DNA of 64,000 nucleotides from positions 372,001 through 436,000 of the forward strand of contig WHVD01000064.1 in NCBI GenBank assembly GCA_015178975.1. The letters run 5' to 3'. The DNA is from Hysterangium stoloniferum. Lineage: Eukaryota; Basidiomycota; Agaricomycetes; Hysterangiales; Hysterangiaceae. Both the position numbers and the translations under genes were made by a program. The notes under the pieces are model-generated. The model saw nothing but the letters and a program-made list of their open reading frames with translations. It had not been told where the DNA came from and made no database searches. This document shows, one piece after another, positions 54,548 through 64,000 of this stretch (positions are counted from its first letter, which is position 1; each line of letters opens with the position of its first letter).

Positions 54548-56131
54548 TTGGCAATCATCTCATTAGGGAGCAGAAGAATTATAATCTTGATCATGAACAT
54601 GCCAGTGCCCAGGCCAATCTTGAAAAGTTCAATCCTGAACAACAAGTTGCTTTTGACACTATCATCAAGGCAGTTGATGAGCAGCAGGAGGGCAAAATGT
54701 TCTTTATCAATGGTCCAGGTGGCACTGGCAAGTCCTTTGTATGGAATACTCTTGCACATGTATGTTGTGCCAAAGGCTACATTGTCCTTTGTGTCACCTC
54801 ATCTGGAATTGCATCAATTATTCTCAAAGGTGGTTGCACCTCTCATAGCATGTTTTCAATTCCTGTTCCCTGTGAGAAGGACTCCTCATGTCACATCAAA
54901 AAGGGCTCAGAAAAGGCAGAGCTCATGAAGCAAGTACGCCTCATCATCTGGGATGAAGTTCCAATGCAGTCACGTTTCATATGTGAGGCAGTCAACAGAA
55001 CTCTAAGGATGTATTAGACAAAGATGCTCTCCCCTTTGGAGGCATTCCTGTTGCCTGGGGAGGTGACTTCCAGCAAACTTTGCCTGTTGTACAACATGTC
55101 TCTAAAGAACAGATTATTGGTGAATGTATTCAAAAATCTCAACTCTGGAACCATGTCAAGGTACTTTTCTTGAAAAAGAATATGCGGGTTGATCAGCATG
55201 ATCCACACAGTGATCAGTTTGCTCAGTGGCTCTTGGATGTAGGCCATGGAAAGGATTTGCCTTTGGATCATACAATGGATATCCCTCCTCATATGATCTG
55301 TGGTCCAGAAATATCTGATCTAATTGCTAAGATATATCCAGACATCCATGTGGATGGAGACCAAAGAGTTTGGCAAGATGGAGACTTCTTAGACCATGCT
55401 ATTCTGTGTCCTAGGAATTCAGATGTGGAAGAAATTAATTCAGAACTTCTGAATAGATTCCCTGGAGTGAGCCGTGTCTACCACAGTGCTGACACTGCAG
55501 AGGGTGACATGGAGGCAGAAGTCTATCCTGTGGAATATTTAAATAGTCTCAACTTTGGTGGAATTTCACCAAGTCGACTTGAGATGAAGCCAGGAGTACC
55601 TTTAATGCTACTATGGAATATAGATCCACAGATGGGACTTTTCAATGGTACAAAATTGCAACTACTGAAAATGGAAAATCATTTGCTTTTGGTGCGGATC
55701 TTAACTGGACCATGTGCTGGGGAAGAGGCATTTATTTCAAGGATTAAAATCATTACAAATGATGATGAACTCCCTTTTAAACTTCATCGGGTTCAGTTTC
55801 CAGTACAACTGGCATTTGCAATGACGATTAACAAGTCACAGGGACAATCTTTGAAATTAGTAGGATTAGATTTGAGAACGGCTGTGTTTGGACATGGGCA
55901 ATTGTATGTGGGACTTTCAAGGGGAAGAAGTTGGAATAGGGTTGAAATATTATTAGAGAAGGAGTCAAAGAGAACTGCAAATATAGTGTACAAAGATGTA
56001 TTATTAGATTGAGAATTTGATATATTTTGATTGTTTTTTTCCTGACAATGATTGTAATAGATAGTTAAGAGTTGTGGATGTGGGGAGGGTTTGCATAGCA
56101 AAGTGGTGGGGTAGGTCATTTTGATTGTGAT

Positions 56132-56263
56132 AAATACTTAAAAATTGTTGACACGGGGGGGTTTGGGGGGCAAAGCCCCCCAACAAGCTGGAGCCCACAG
56201 CGAAGTTGTGGGGCTGGTTGTGAAGTGACCACCCCAAAGCATAGCAAGGGTTCCTAAGCTTGT
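56132..56263 (-). repeat. Helitron-family right terminus (inverted copy)
   Basis: The complement starts acaagcttaggaacccttgc and includes gctccagcttgttgggggg, matching L2 and L4 over the whole 130 bp. It lies 120 bp after the RepHel stop. Confidence 0.87.
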
Positions 56264-56278
56264 AATTATAAAGATAGA

Positions 56279-57170
56279 AAATAGTAATGCCATTCCCTAT
56301 CCTGAAATAAGGCAATGATCGATCCAATGACAATGAGATAAGGGCTTCTGTCATACCGAAATGGGTTCAAAGCAAGTCAGATGAGAGCATACATACGGTA
56401 GAACGTAATAATCATGCCAGAGAACATAATTACCTCGTTCGTATTAAGAGTTGTAAGACCGAACTTTGAAAGTGTGGACCTGAGAAACTGCACAGATGTT
56501 GGGCTTTCCACGGGAAATCCCGCTCTATAGCGCTACAAAAGCAGGAAGTTTCAGAAAAGAACTTTTCTAGGGAAGCATCGTATAATGATTGATGATTAAT
56601 GGAAGAAGAACTTCCACTGAGAAGTGAGACCTGAGTAGGAATACGCTATATGAGAGTCGGGTATCCTGGGGGTGTAAGAATACGCTATGTGAGAATTGGG
56701 AAACCCAGGGGATCTGAGAATATGGTGGTGCAAGTTGAGTGTAACAAGGATATACATATTGAGCAGGTAACCGGTGGATACTTAGTTGGGCCGTTGGGTC
56801 TGAATACACCTGCATAGCATAAAACGAAAATGGTGAACAAATATTTTAGTGGATAGGGAGATATGTCTGCAAAATCAGGAAGGTTGTTACAATTGTAGCG
56901 ACACGCCAAAGTCTCACCAATCAGGGGGGGGGGGGGGGGAGTGAAGGGGACGGCGCATCGTCGCGGTCCTAGTGGCTTACACCGCGTAACAGCACGAAAT
57001 GCAACTAATGTCATTTCAACTTCTTCCTATGCCACGAGTCGATGTAGATTTTACTGCCCAGTTCTCGGTACAGGACTGGGGTTGTTCATAGCTTCCAAAC
57101 CCATGCGGCACTGTGAACATTGACGATGCGATTATATAGGATCTCTAGCTTGCAATATTAATGAAGAAGA
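56279..57170 (+). repeat. Segmental duplication, copy 1
   Basis: It aligns directly with 62921-64000 (aaatagtaatgccattccct, accgaacttt, gtggatacttagttggg-like phrases). It lacks about 190 bp found at 63535-63720. It carries a run of 16 G at 56924-56939 where copy 2 has six. Confidence 0.88.
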
Positions 57171-57254
57171 TACGCACTACATTATAAATGTTGTAGAGCA
57201 ACACGGGCATAAGGAAGGAAGCCTGTGTGTCAAAGACGCTTTGCTTCTACCGCG
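57008..57254 (+). pseudogene. Unknown protein, broken copy
   Basis: MSFQLLPMPRVDVDFTAQF is followed by a TAG, while the copy at 63847 stays open. A later stretch 57157-57254 reads EEDTHYIINVVEQHGHKEGS and ends at a splice-donor-like cggtgagtat. I do not recognise the family. Confidence 0.4.
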
Positions 57255-58110
57255 GTGAGTATGATTTGTAGTATGTTTAACTTCCCCCTAAAAAATGTAT
57301 TTCTACCTTCCAAATTATAACCGTGGATTGGCACATCCATTGATTGTCAATGAGGCTCTTCAATGGCAGCAGGACGTCCATTCCCGACCACATTTTATTC
57401 AGTTGCACATTCTCTCATCCCGCAGTCTACACATACCGACTCGAGAGGGAATTATGATCATCCTGCAGCAAAATGTCAAGCTGGAGTAGGACCCGAATTA
57501 GATTGAACTGTTCAGTTCCATCGTAAAGCACGATATTTAGGGTGCTTGGATCACGCTGAATGACAGAATCACCGGGGAGCTGACAGACTTCAGAGCCTAA
57601 CAACTTCGCATCATGTGGGCCCGCCGAGAAACCACTTTTTCTTCATGTTTAGACTCGTGTTGACAAAATGGACTACCAGCCTTGATCACAGCCATTCCGT
57701 AAAATGGAGATATCGTGGCATTTTTAATGTGGAGACAGGCAAAGAGGATGATGCCAAGGTGTCGCGTCGGGTATCTGTACAAGCGATGTAGAAGTGCATT
57801 GGGATCAAAAATTACCAATATGGCATGGCGAGAATCTGACGGAGAGCTAGGGAGCCATTGGAGAAATTTTGAGTTGGCTCACGTTGCTTTAAGTGATTAA
57901 ACCCCAGGACGTAAGTACAATCAGAAGCAGCTCGAAGTATGTCTTTACAGCCCATGATCCAACCTCATAGTCGCACCTTGCCCGGCAACACTGTCATAAA
58001 CATCAACACGTGGTGTACATTTTGTAGGTTTATACCGGTATCCAGAATATTGCGATGTTAGCAAGATATATAGATGTACATTCTCGAAAGTGGTATGATC
58101 GACCTCGAGC
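57255..58110. other. Unassigned region between the duplication and the GMC fragment
   Basis: Short open frames only (for example HPLIVNEALQWQQDVHSRP near 57331). No family is recognised. Confidence 0.4.
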
Positions 58111-58718
58111 TCACCCAGCCTTGGCGGCAAGTGACTCCTTGATTAAATCCGACACTTTCTCCCCGACAGCAAGAGAAGGGGCAGTCTAGGAAACGAATGA
58201 GACGTCCAGCTTCTACAAATGCTATAGCGAACTCACCGTGTGGCCTGCTACTATGAGGGGGAAAATGGATGCATCCGCAACCCTGACGCTCTAAGCCATA
58301 TACCTTCAAGGACGGGTCTACCACGCCGTTATCTTCCAACGGCGCCATACTGCAAGTGGACGTAGGATTATAAAGGGTCTCAACACATTTGCGAACTTCG
58401 TTTTCCAGCTCGTTGTCAGACAGTTTTCCCAAATTGTGGTCCAAAAGAGGGTTGTCATCCTGTTTCAACGCTGAGAGCATCGGTTCGGTATTGGCGAGCT
58501 TGATGAGAAGTTTCAGGCCGCGGACGAGTAGAGCGACCTCGCTGGTCGAATTCAAGTATTTGGGAATAACATGAATGTGAATGTCGTGAAACAGATTGAA
58601 TAAAAATGTGATTTACGGACTTGGGATCAATGAGAGGAGCATCAAATGGATCTGATGACTTAATGGTGATCAAACCACAGCTTTGAGGTCTTAAAAGATA
58701 GAAAGTCAATTTCTGCAA
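58111..58718 (-). pseudogene. GMC oxidoreductase C-terminal fragment
   Basis: On the minus strand the piece begins after a splice acceptor at 58718 with RPQSCGLITIKSSDPFDAPL, then GLKLLIKLANTEPMLSALKQ, LYNPTSTCSMAPLEDNGVVD and ADASIFPLIVAGHT, and ends VGEKVSDLIKESLAAKAG at stop 58111-58113. Introns of 79 bp (58542-58620) and 51 bp (58186-58236) keep GT-AG ends. This is the substrate-binding and active-site half of an aryl-alcohol oxidase or glucose-oxidase type flavoenzyme. The FAD-binding N-terminal half is missing. The active-site His usually found before PTSTC is Asn, and a frameshift lies near 58290. It is therefore a truncated pseudogene. Confidence 0.82.
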
Positions 58719-58865
58719 AATTATCCAACCACCAAAAACTTACCTGAAGAAAACTGCGCCTAAAGTACCTAGGTCTCCGTGTGGAACAGGACCACATCCA
58801 TGTTCCGTGTGACCCACGGAAACAATGAACCCACAAGTCGGTGAGGTTCACAATATAAGACAATT
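58719..58865 (-). other. Junction between sirtuin and GMC fragments
   Basis: On the minus strand this 147-bp stretch has an exon-like part followed by a splice donor (gtaagttttt near 58742). It matches neither the sirtuin nor the GMC family in any frame that I can recognise. Confidence 0.4.
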
Positions 58866-59642
58866 GAAGGACGCAGGGTACCAACTTTCAGTGCTCGGGC
58901 TGAACGTGCAATTCGCTCTTCGGCTGGGGTGGCTTGAATTTTTGACGAGGATGGCAAATTATGAGAACTCACAGCGAGTTTTACATTCAGGACAGTCCGG
59001 TGGGTTGCCCTCTCGAAAGGCTTCAAGGTATTCAGAGGTGCATTTAAAATTGGCCGCACACATTAAACACCTGACACGATGTATATCACCATGTAGCTGA
59101 ACATTCCGCACCTCCTTTGTCTTGAGTTTACCTTTGCCTTTCCTGTATTTGTCACTGATTCTGATGAGCTGCAAGCCAGCCCTGTTCTTTCTTCTAGTCC
59201 ATCAATGTTTTGGGTGTAAGAACGCAGAGGTTTCCCTTTCGTGGCCAGAGTCTTGATAAAATAGTGAGTTGGGGACGGGGTCGCGAGGTCGATGGATGTT
59301 TTCAGTTCTGCCATAAATGTATAGAAAAGTGCGGTGGACGTGGGATCGCGGAATAACGTAGCGTCGAATAGGTCGCGGCCTTTCATAACGGCATCTGGGT
59401 ACTTCGCCTTCACGAGCGCGTACAGACCATCTGAAGAACGAAAATCCTTCCGAATTTAGGTTAGCGGATATTGTTTGAAGACACCAGTGTGTAATTACAG
59501 GTATGCCGCATGAACAGGAGATACCCGCGCCAGTCACCACTACAATACGCTTGCTCTTGGACACGGTAAGGGAAAGTGAGGTTAAAGCGCGCGGTGTAGA
59601 GATATCAGTGGAAGATGAATTTGTATCGAGTGTGACCAGCAT
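58866..59642 (-). pseudogene. Hst3/Hst4-type sirtuin, truncated and frameshifted
   Basis: Exon 1 (59642-59499) contains RIVVVTGAGISCSCGIP, and exon 2 starts at 59446 with DFRSSDGLYALVKAKYP across a 52-bp intron. Then come SYTQNIDGLEERTGL (catalytic core), VRNVQLHGDIHRVRCLMCA with the catalytic His, and zinc cysteines CLMC and CPEC. A 40-bp intron (58933-58972) leads to RIARSARALKVGTLRPSIVL. Sirtuins of this class remove acetyl groups from histone H3 using NAD in the nucleus. One base is missing near 59137 in an Arg/Lys-rich linker. The sequence leaves the family after GEPH-like CEPH near 58868, so the C-terminal part of the Rossmann fold is lost. Confidence 0.8.
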
Positions 59643-59804
59643 TGGGTGGAGGATATCTCGCGTTCAGGAAGGGATGGAGGAGAACGTCAAACACTGACTG
59701 AGTCTGCTGCTCAACACGCGACTAGTCATGTGAGATAGCGCCCACTAGTTGCGGAATTATTGCACTCATATCTAGGTTCTGCAGCACTTAAGCCCTATAA
59801 TAAA

Positions 59805-60262
59805 CCTACATAGAATTCACGCTGGCAGTTACAACCACAACACATTGAGTATGGGTTGACAATCGGCCAAGGCTCAGTAGTCAGAGTTGCTTCGAATCAA
59901 TGCATGTCTGATTGAAGCGGCTTTCTGGTTTGGCCGCTCTCTACTGTACAGCCTTCCATAATGCAATATACACAACAAACAGGAAATCGTCTTTTTGGAT
60001 AATCCGGGTGGGACACGTTTTTATACAGAAACCTGAATAAAAGTGTCCATTTTCTGTCATCAACGGTTTACATATAATAGACCACTCAAGTTGGTCAACG
60101 TGACAAGTCTATTACATTGAGTTTTGATGTTAAGCCTCTCCAACCCTGTCGTCTCGAAATCATGCTTTAATATGTGAATTTGAATAAATCTATGCGTGTC
60201 TGAAGGATGGCACGAGGTAGGAATATGAATAATTACAATGGTATTTTGACAGGTGTGGGAAC
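59805..60262. repeat. Dispersed segment, copy 2 (uninterrupted)
   Basis: It matches 1-390 plus 7877-7902 without the retrotransposon, so it represents the empty insertion site. The minus strand is open across much of it (TTGLERLNIKTQCNRLV), and the same TGLERLNIKTQC peptide can be read from the fragment at 24222. It may therefore be an old coding segment. Confidence 0.8.
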
Positions 60263-61286
60263 CTCGCTTCGCAGCAGGTTCAAATAGCCATCCATCGATT
60301 CCGACCACTTCACCCACCTCACTCACATTCCCCATGGACGTCTGGAGAATTATCCACCATCAGACCCACGCTCGAAATGATGCAACGTGTGTATTTTCCT
60401 TTCAACTTCCACTTTATTCGTGAATGGAGGACTGATGACATGTTTGATTCTGGCGGTAGGTCTTCAAGTACTGAAAGAGACCCGGACGGAGTGGGGGATA
60501 TAGACATTCAGACGTATGAAGCTTCATATAAGATATTGTGCGACCTTTTACGCATACTCATCATGTTTTCTTCGCAGACTGGAGGAGGGACGAGCTGGTT
60601 TCGGTGCTACATTGGGGAGTCATTCTCTGCACACAGGCAGCGTGGGGACATCGCCTTTTCTCCCCACGATCGTACATGTCCCTGGTGGGCCATCGACGGC
60701 GCTGCATTTCAATAAGTCTGAGTACACAGATCGGTAATATTGTAATCTTTAGGACAAAAATCCATGTTAACTTGAAGTATTTGTTTCCTTACGTCCTTTT
60801 AGTTCTAGCCAACGCACGAGGAGATCGGATAGTTTTGGTTCAACAGCAATGCCTGCCTACTCAAATCAGCAGGCGCCATCAGGTTTGTTCCATCCTCATT
60901 GGCCTCAATCTGAGTCAGAAATTTAGAGCGGAGATCAAACTAAATTTGTTTTGTAGCTCATGAATATCATAGTAGATCTACCAGGATGGAATCCCGGTAA
61001 ATTCCATTTGCCAATAATCAATGACTTTTATTGATGAAAGCAAAGCCTATTGCACCACAATTTTGGGGAAGAATCCCATATGAGTGGACCACAGACTGCC
61101 GCCCCCACTCCCCCCAATCCGGAGCACCCAGATAATCCATTTGACCGAAATACTTTCGCACGCCGGGGGAGTTTTATATAGTAAGCATTTTCATAAATAA
61201 ATATATGCCGACTAACAAATTTATTATTAAACTCGCATCTCCACTCCAGCTTCCCCGACCATTTAAATAAAAAACACGACAGACCC
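60263..61286. other. Unassigned, several short plus-strand frames
   Basis: 60377-60963 holds overlapping open frames in different phases with Trp- and Arg-rich sequence (GGTSWFRCYIGESFSAHRQ). They could be exons of a decayed gene. No family is recognised. Confidence 0.3.
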
Positions 61287-62036
61287 ATGGGGTCGAAGTC
61301 TGGCGCCATGGAGCATGAACCGTGGAGAAAAATGGCCAGGAAGCCAGAGGAAGTCTTTGCAAATACGACCACGCTCGCACAGTTCCCTTCCCCCTCCGCT
61401 ACCCTAATGAAGCCCACAAGAGCCAAAAAGGTAGCGAAGATGAAGACGCCACCCAGTCGCATGCTTGGCCGTCTTTTCACGGTCAGCACATCGCTTATAG
61501 GGGCCGCCACCATGACCGCGGTATTTCCCAGCCCACTCGGGAAAGTAGGCAACGTCATGAGGTTCATCAGCGCCGATTCACCTACAGACTCCAAAATTTG
61601 CAAGCTGTGCTATAAGAGTTTCAAGAAAGATTCTTACCTCACCAGGCATTGGCTGCAAGTCCATGCCTATACGGACCTCAGAATTGCCCTGACACATCCC
61701 AACGCGAACCACAATGAGTTGATCATCAATTCAACAAGCAGGCGAGACATATTGCTGGCCGCCGTGTACACTTGTCCATTGGACGGGTGTTTGGGTTTGT
61801 CACAGGTCGGGGTCTTTATGACCAAACGTTGTCTAAACAATCATATACGGGCGCACTGTAACCGCTTGAAGAAATTGGGGCAGGAAAGTGGACGGAATGT
61901 GGAGGCAGAGCTGCAACAACTGCAGGAGCAGTTCAATACATGCGTGAACAAACATCCCTTCTGGCAAGAGAGGGATGATGAATTTGCGCACTTCACATAC
62001 CGAGACGTCAAGCTGGTCTGGATGTTGAATCAGTAG
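61287..62036 (+). CDS. Putative C2H2 zinc-finger protein
   Basis: An open frame of 249 residues. The N-terminal 95 residues are Lys/Arg- and Ser/Thr-rich without known motifs. A C2H2 finger follows (CKLCYKSFKKDSYLTRHW, then LQVH, near 61600-61665). A second, irregular Cys/His set is CPLDGCLGLSQVGVF with HIRAHC (near 61773-61860). A Glu/Gln-rich helical stretch (EAELQQLQEQF) comes near the end. It could bind DNA. The true start is uncertain: an upstream ATG at 61080 opens a short Pro-rich frame, but joining it through the obvious intron (61181-61282) gives a stop codon. Parts of the minus strand are also open, which lowers confidence. Confidence 0.45.
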   Translation: MGSKSGAMEHEPWRKMARKPEEVFANTTTLAQFPSPSATLMKPTRAKKVAKMKTPPSRMLGRLFTVSTSLIGAATMTAVFPSPLGKVGNVMRFISADSPTDSKICKLCYKSFKKDSYLTRHWLQVHAYTDLRIALTHPNANHNELIINSTSRRDILLAAVYTCPLDGCLGLSQVGVFMTKRCLNNHIRAHCNRLKKLGQESGRNVEAELQQLQEQFNTCVNKHPFWQERDDEFAHFTYRDVKLVWMLNQ

Positions 62037-62920
62037 GTGGTGCCATAGCTGAATATGACTTGTTATACAACTTGTTAGTACGGGTGCTAATCTGACCCAT
62101 GTGATGGATCTACGATAAGCTGCGCCTCTTCAGGTACTGTGACACTTGCTTAATATTGTTCTTGGGGTTATTTTTCAAGTAGTACTTCAATTAAAGTTTT
62201 GACATGTCATAAGAAGTATAGAAGGTAACAGAAACACCTGGGCGAGAATTAGCGAATGGCCGGTAGGAGGCGCTTCGGAGGATATAGATATGATAGGAAT
62301 ATAACCCAATGGTTTAGGAAATATGGAAAAACGGTTGTTGAAGTGCGTTTGAAACAAAGATGTTGTATCTATACAATGCGAGAGTAAATTCAGAGTGGCC
62401 CAGTCAGTGGGAATACTGGCGTTGGGTGTAAGGCTGATGTACAATATGCCTACCGTCGGTTCAGACGTCAAGAAACTAATCGCCTTCTTCATTAGGCTGA
62501 TTCTTTTCCTTCACCGAAGGATCAAGAACCTGCAAAAATAGCTCACCGATATTTGGGGGCTACAAACAGAATGGCTTCTCCGAACACGGTATTTGCGTTG
62601 TTTACATGCTACAATTGTTGGTTCCCGCACGAGCACATTTTTTCACGCTGTCCACATCTACGACAAACAATCATCATCAGTTTAATATCAGCGAGAAATT
62701 TACTATCATTTGATGTTGCCCGGAACAAAGGTATAACACCATGTCTCGCCGATAGCATTCCGATGAAAACCCTTGAGAGCAAAGATACATGCGTTTAAAT
62801 AGATTTTTATTTGACAGCCCCTCGCCTTCACGACCTGTAGTAAGCACGTGTCAAATTTGCGTCGAGGGCCTTAGATGTTATCTATTCTCTTAAAATATAA
62901 TTAAAAAAATATCTCCATAT
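62037..62920. other. No recognisable gene
   Basis: Short frames only, for example 62553-62798 with CYNCWFPHEHIFSRCPH. There is no supporting motif or partner exon. Confidence 0.5.
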
Positions 62921-64000
62921 AAAAATAGTAATGCCATTCCCTACCCTGAAATATGGCAATAATCGATCCAATGACAATGAGATAAAGGCTTCTTTCATAC
63001 CAAAATGAGTTCAAAGCAAGTTAGACGAGAGCTATACATTAGGTATAGTATAATGTGTGTAATAATCACGCCAGAGAAGATAATTACCTCGTTCATATTA
63101 AGAGTCCTAAGACCGAACTTGGAAGTGTGGACCTGAGAAACTGCATAGATGTCGGGCTGTCCACGGGAAATCCCGCTCCATAGCGGTACAAAGGCAAGAA
63201 GTTTCAGAAAAGAACTTTTCTAGGGAAGCATCGTATAATAACTGGTGATTAATAGAAGAAGAACTTTCACTGAGAAGTGAGTCCCGAGTGGGAATATGCT
63301 TTGTGAGAGAGTCGGGTATCCCGGGGTGTCCAAGAATATGCTATGTGAGAGTTGTTGAGAAACCCAGGGGCTCTGATAATATGCTGGTGGAAGTTGAGTG
63401 TAACAAGGATATACATATTGAGCAGGTAACTGGGTGGATACTAAGTTGGGCGGTTAGCTCTGAGTACCCCTGCATAGCATAAAACGAAAATGTTGAACAA
63501 ATATTTTAGTAGATAGAGAGATATGTTTGCAAAGGTGTGTTGAAATAGTAAAATTTGAACATCTTGATGAGCGTAGTATTTTATTACGTGACATACCAGT
63601 CTCTTTGGAAGGCATGTATCCCAGCTATCACTACTGTTTGGAATAGATAGAAGGGGGAATGCCACAGCTGCGGCTCAAAGCTAGTCGTCGGAAGAAATCA
63701 TAAGAGGCTAAGTGTTCAAATCGGTAAAGTTGTTACAATTGTAGCGACATGCCCAAGTCTTACCAATCAGGGGGGAAGTGAAGGAGACGGCGTATCGTCG
63801 CGTCCTAGTGGCTTACACCGCGTAACAGCACGAAAATGCAACTGATATGTCATTTCAACTTCTTCCTATGCCACGAGTCGATGTGGATTTTATTGCCCAG
63901 TTCTTGGTACAAGACTGGGGTTGTCCATACCCCCCAAACCCATGCAGCACTGTGAGAATTGACGATGCGACTATATATAGTATCTCTAACTTGCAATATT
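62921..64000 (+). repeat. Segmental duplication, copy 2 (runs off the window)
   Basis: Direct copy of 56279-57170 with an additional 190 bp near 63535-63720. The first bases after 62921 show the sequence next to which the Helitron right end sits at 56263. Confidence 0.88.
63847..64000 (+). CDS. Unknown protein, 5' part, open to the window end
   Basis: MSFQLLPMPRVDVDFIAQFL continues through PYPPNPCSTVRIDDATIYSI without a stop, while the paralogue at 57008 is broken. The family is not recognised. The intact frame suggests this copy could be the functional one. Confidence 0.4.
   Translation, partial: MSFQLLPMPRVDVDFIAQFLVQDWGCPYPPNPCSTVRIDDATIYSISNLQY

Larger units (their letters stand above)
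48774..56012 (+). pseudogene. Helitron Rep/helicase (RepHel), decayed
   Basis: The likely start is ATG 48774 (MDQTPEYNREEERRQYR). A lost C near 48892 shifts the frame. Then come Ala/Ser/Gly repeats, a Pro-rich region, a zinc-binding stretch (CSHCGALHWMDERL near 49863), the Rep domain with HIHVIEFQKWGLPHMHCLIW (HUH motif, near 51390) and MKYMHKYCYKG (catalytic Tyr region, near 51830). The C-terminal half is a Pif1-type helicase: GPGGTGKS (Walker A, near 54710), LIIWDEVP (Walker B, near 54945), GGDFQQTLPV and MTINKSQGQS (near 55823). Stops lie near 50201, 50604 and 51922, and there is a one-base shift near 55005. LTRs interrupt at 52146 and 54121. The enzyme would nick, unwind and copy the element by rolling circle. 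Confidence 0.88.
47427..56263 (+). mobile_element. Helitron-coding element bounded by about 130-bp inverted termini
   Basis: The left end (47427-47552) and right end (56132-56263) are inverted copies, and both hold a GGGGGGC-n-GCCCCCC palindrome. Between them lie an 18-bp array, a 19-bp array, an AT-rich block and one Rep/helicase gene (48774-56012). Two solo LTRs with perfect duplications are nested inside. The right flank from 56279 matches 62921 onward, which limits the right end to 56263-56278. The reading frame is broken, so this is a decayed autonomous-type copy. Alternatively the terminal repeats could be a separate foldback element flanking a Helitron. Confidence 0.65.

Noticed and set aside
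60278..60290. Possible tRNA B-box (ggttcaaat)
   Set aside because: No matching A-box or cloverleaf arms are found around it.
61028..61603. 191-residue minus-strand frame opposite the zinc-finger gene
   Set aside because: The plus-strand frame has Cys/His finger spacing and the minus frame shows no motif, so the minus frame is more likely a shadow. The choice is not certain.

Overview
The window looks like a repeat-dominated chromosomal region of a basidiomycete fungus, most likely an agaricomycete. Host-type genes and fragments carry short GT-AG introns of about 40-80 bp. Those I can name are a beta-1,3-glucan synthase piece, an Hst3/Hst4-type sirtuin, a GMC oxidoreductase tail and a Crinkler/RHS-like NTPase. 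The transposon mix (tyrosine-recombinase retrotransposon, Ty1/copia, Harbinger, an IS630/Tc1-like element with a long acidic N-terminus, Helitron) fits the same group. The species cannot be read from the sequence. I see no rRNA, tRNA, CRISPR or operon-like arrangement.

Layout: 1-390 is a copy of a segment that recurs at 59805-60262. It is split by an Ngaro-type retrotransposon (391-7876), which holds a 2.3-kb insertion that itself holds a 0.9-kb solo LTR. 7.9-11.4 kb has an LTR remnant, a glucan synthase exon fragment, a perfect hairpin and a 160-bp tandem repeat. 11.5-15.9 kb is a dead Harbinger element with one solo LTR in each of its two genes. 16127-17893 is the only clearly intact multi-exon gene, a Crinkler/RHS-like protein of 547 residues. 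18335-23055 is a full-length but disabled copia element. 25927-29217 is an IS630/Tc1-like transposon with matching terminal inverted repeats and a TA target.

30.5-56.3 kb is built from pieces of one unusual Helitron-type family. Four left ends (31681, 42189, 46035, 47427) carry the same palindrome-bearing terminus. Each is followed by a long homogeneous minisatellite whose 17-18 bp unit is private to that copy, usually then by a second array of 17-19 bp units and an AT-rich block. Beyond that lies either a Rep/helicase gene (48.7-56.0 kb) or a 65-bp purine-rich array with regularly repeated CCAAT boxes (33.7-35.6 and 43.5-44.8 kb). The Rep/helicase copy ends at 56132-56263 with an inverted copy of the left terminus, so this Helitron-coding unit is bounded by about 130-bp terminal inverted repeats, which canonical Helitrons lack. 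A second, rearranged Rep/helicase copy lies at 36253-40854.

56.3-64.0 kb is more gene-like: a roughly 0.9-1.1 kb direct duplication (56279-57170 and 62921-64000) brackets a sirtuin fragment fused to a GMC oxidoreductase tail, the second copy of the 1-390 segment and a putative C2H2 zinc-finger gene. Most elements are inactivated by frameshifts and in-frame TGA codons, many apparently from CGA, as expected if CpG cytosines are deaminated. Target-site duplications, mostly perfect, let the order of nested insertions be read.
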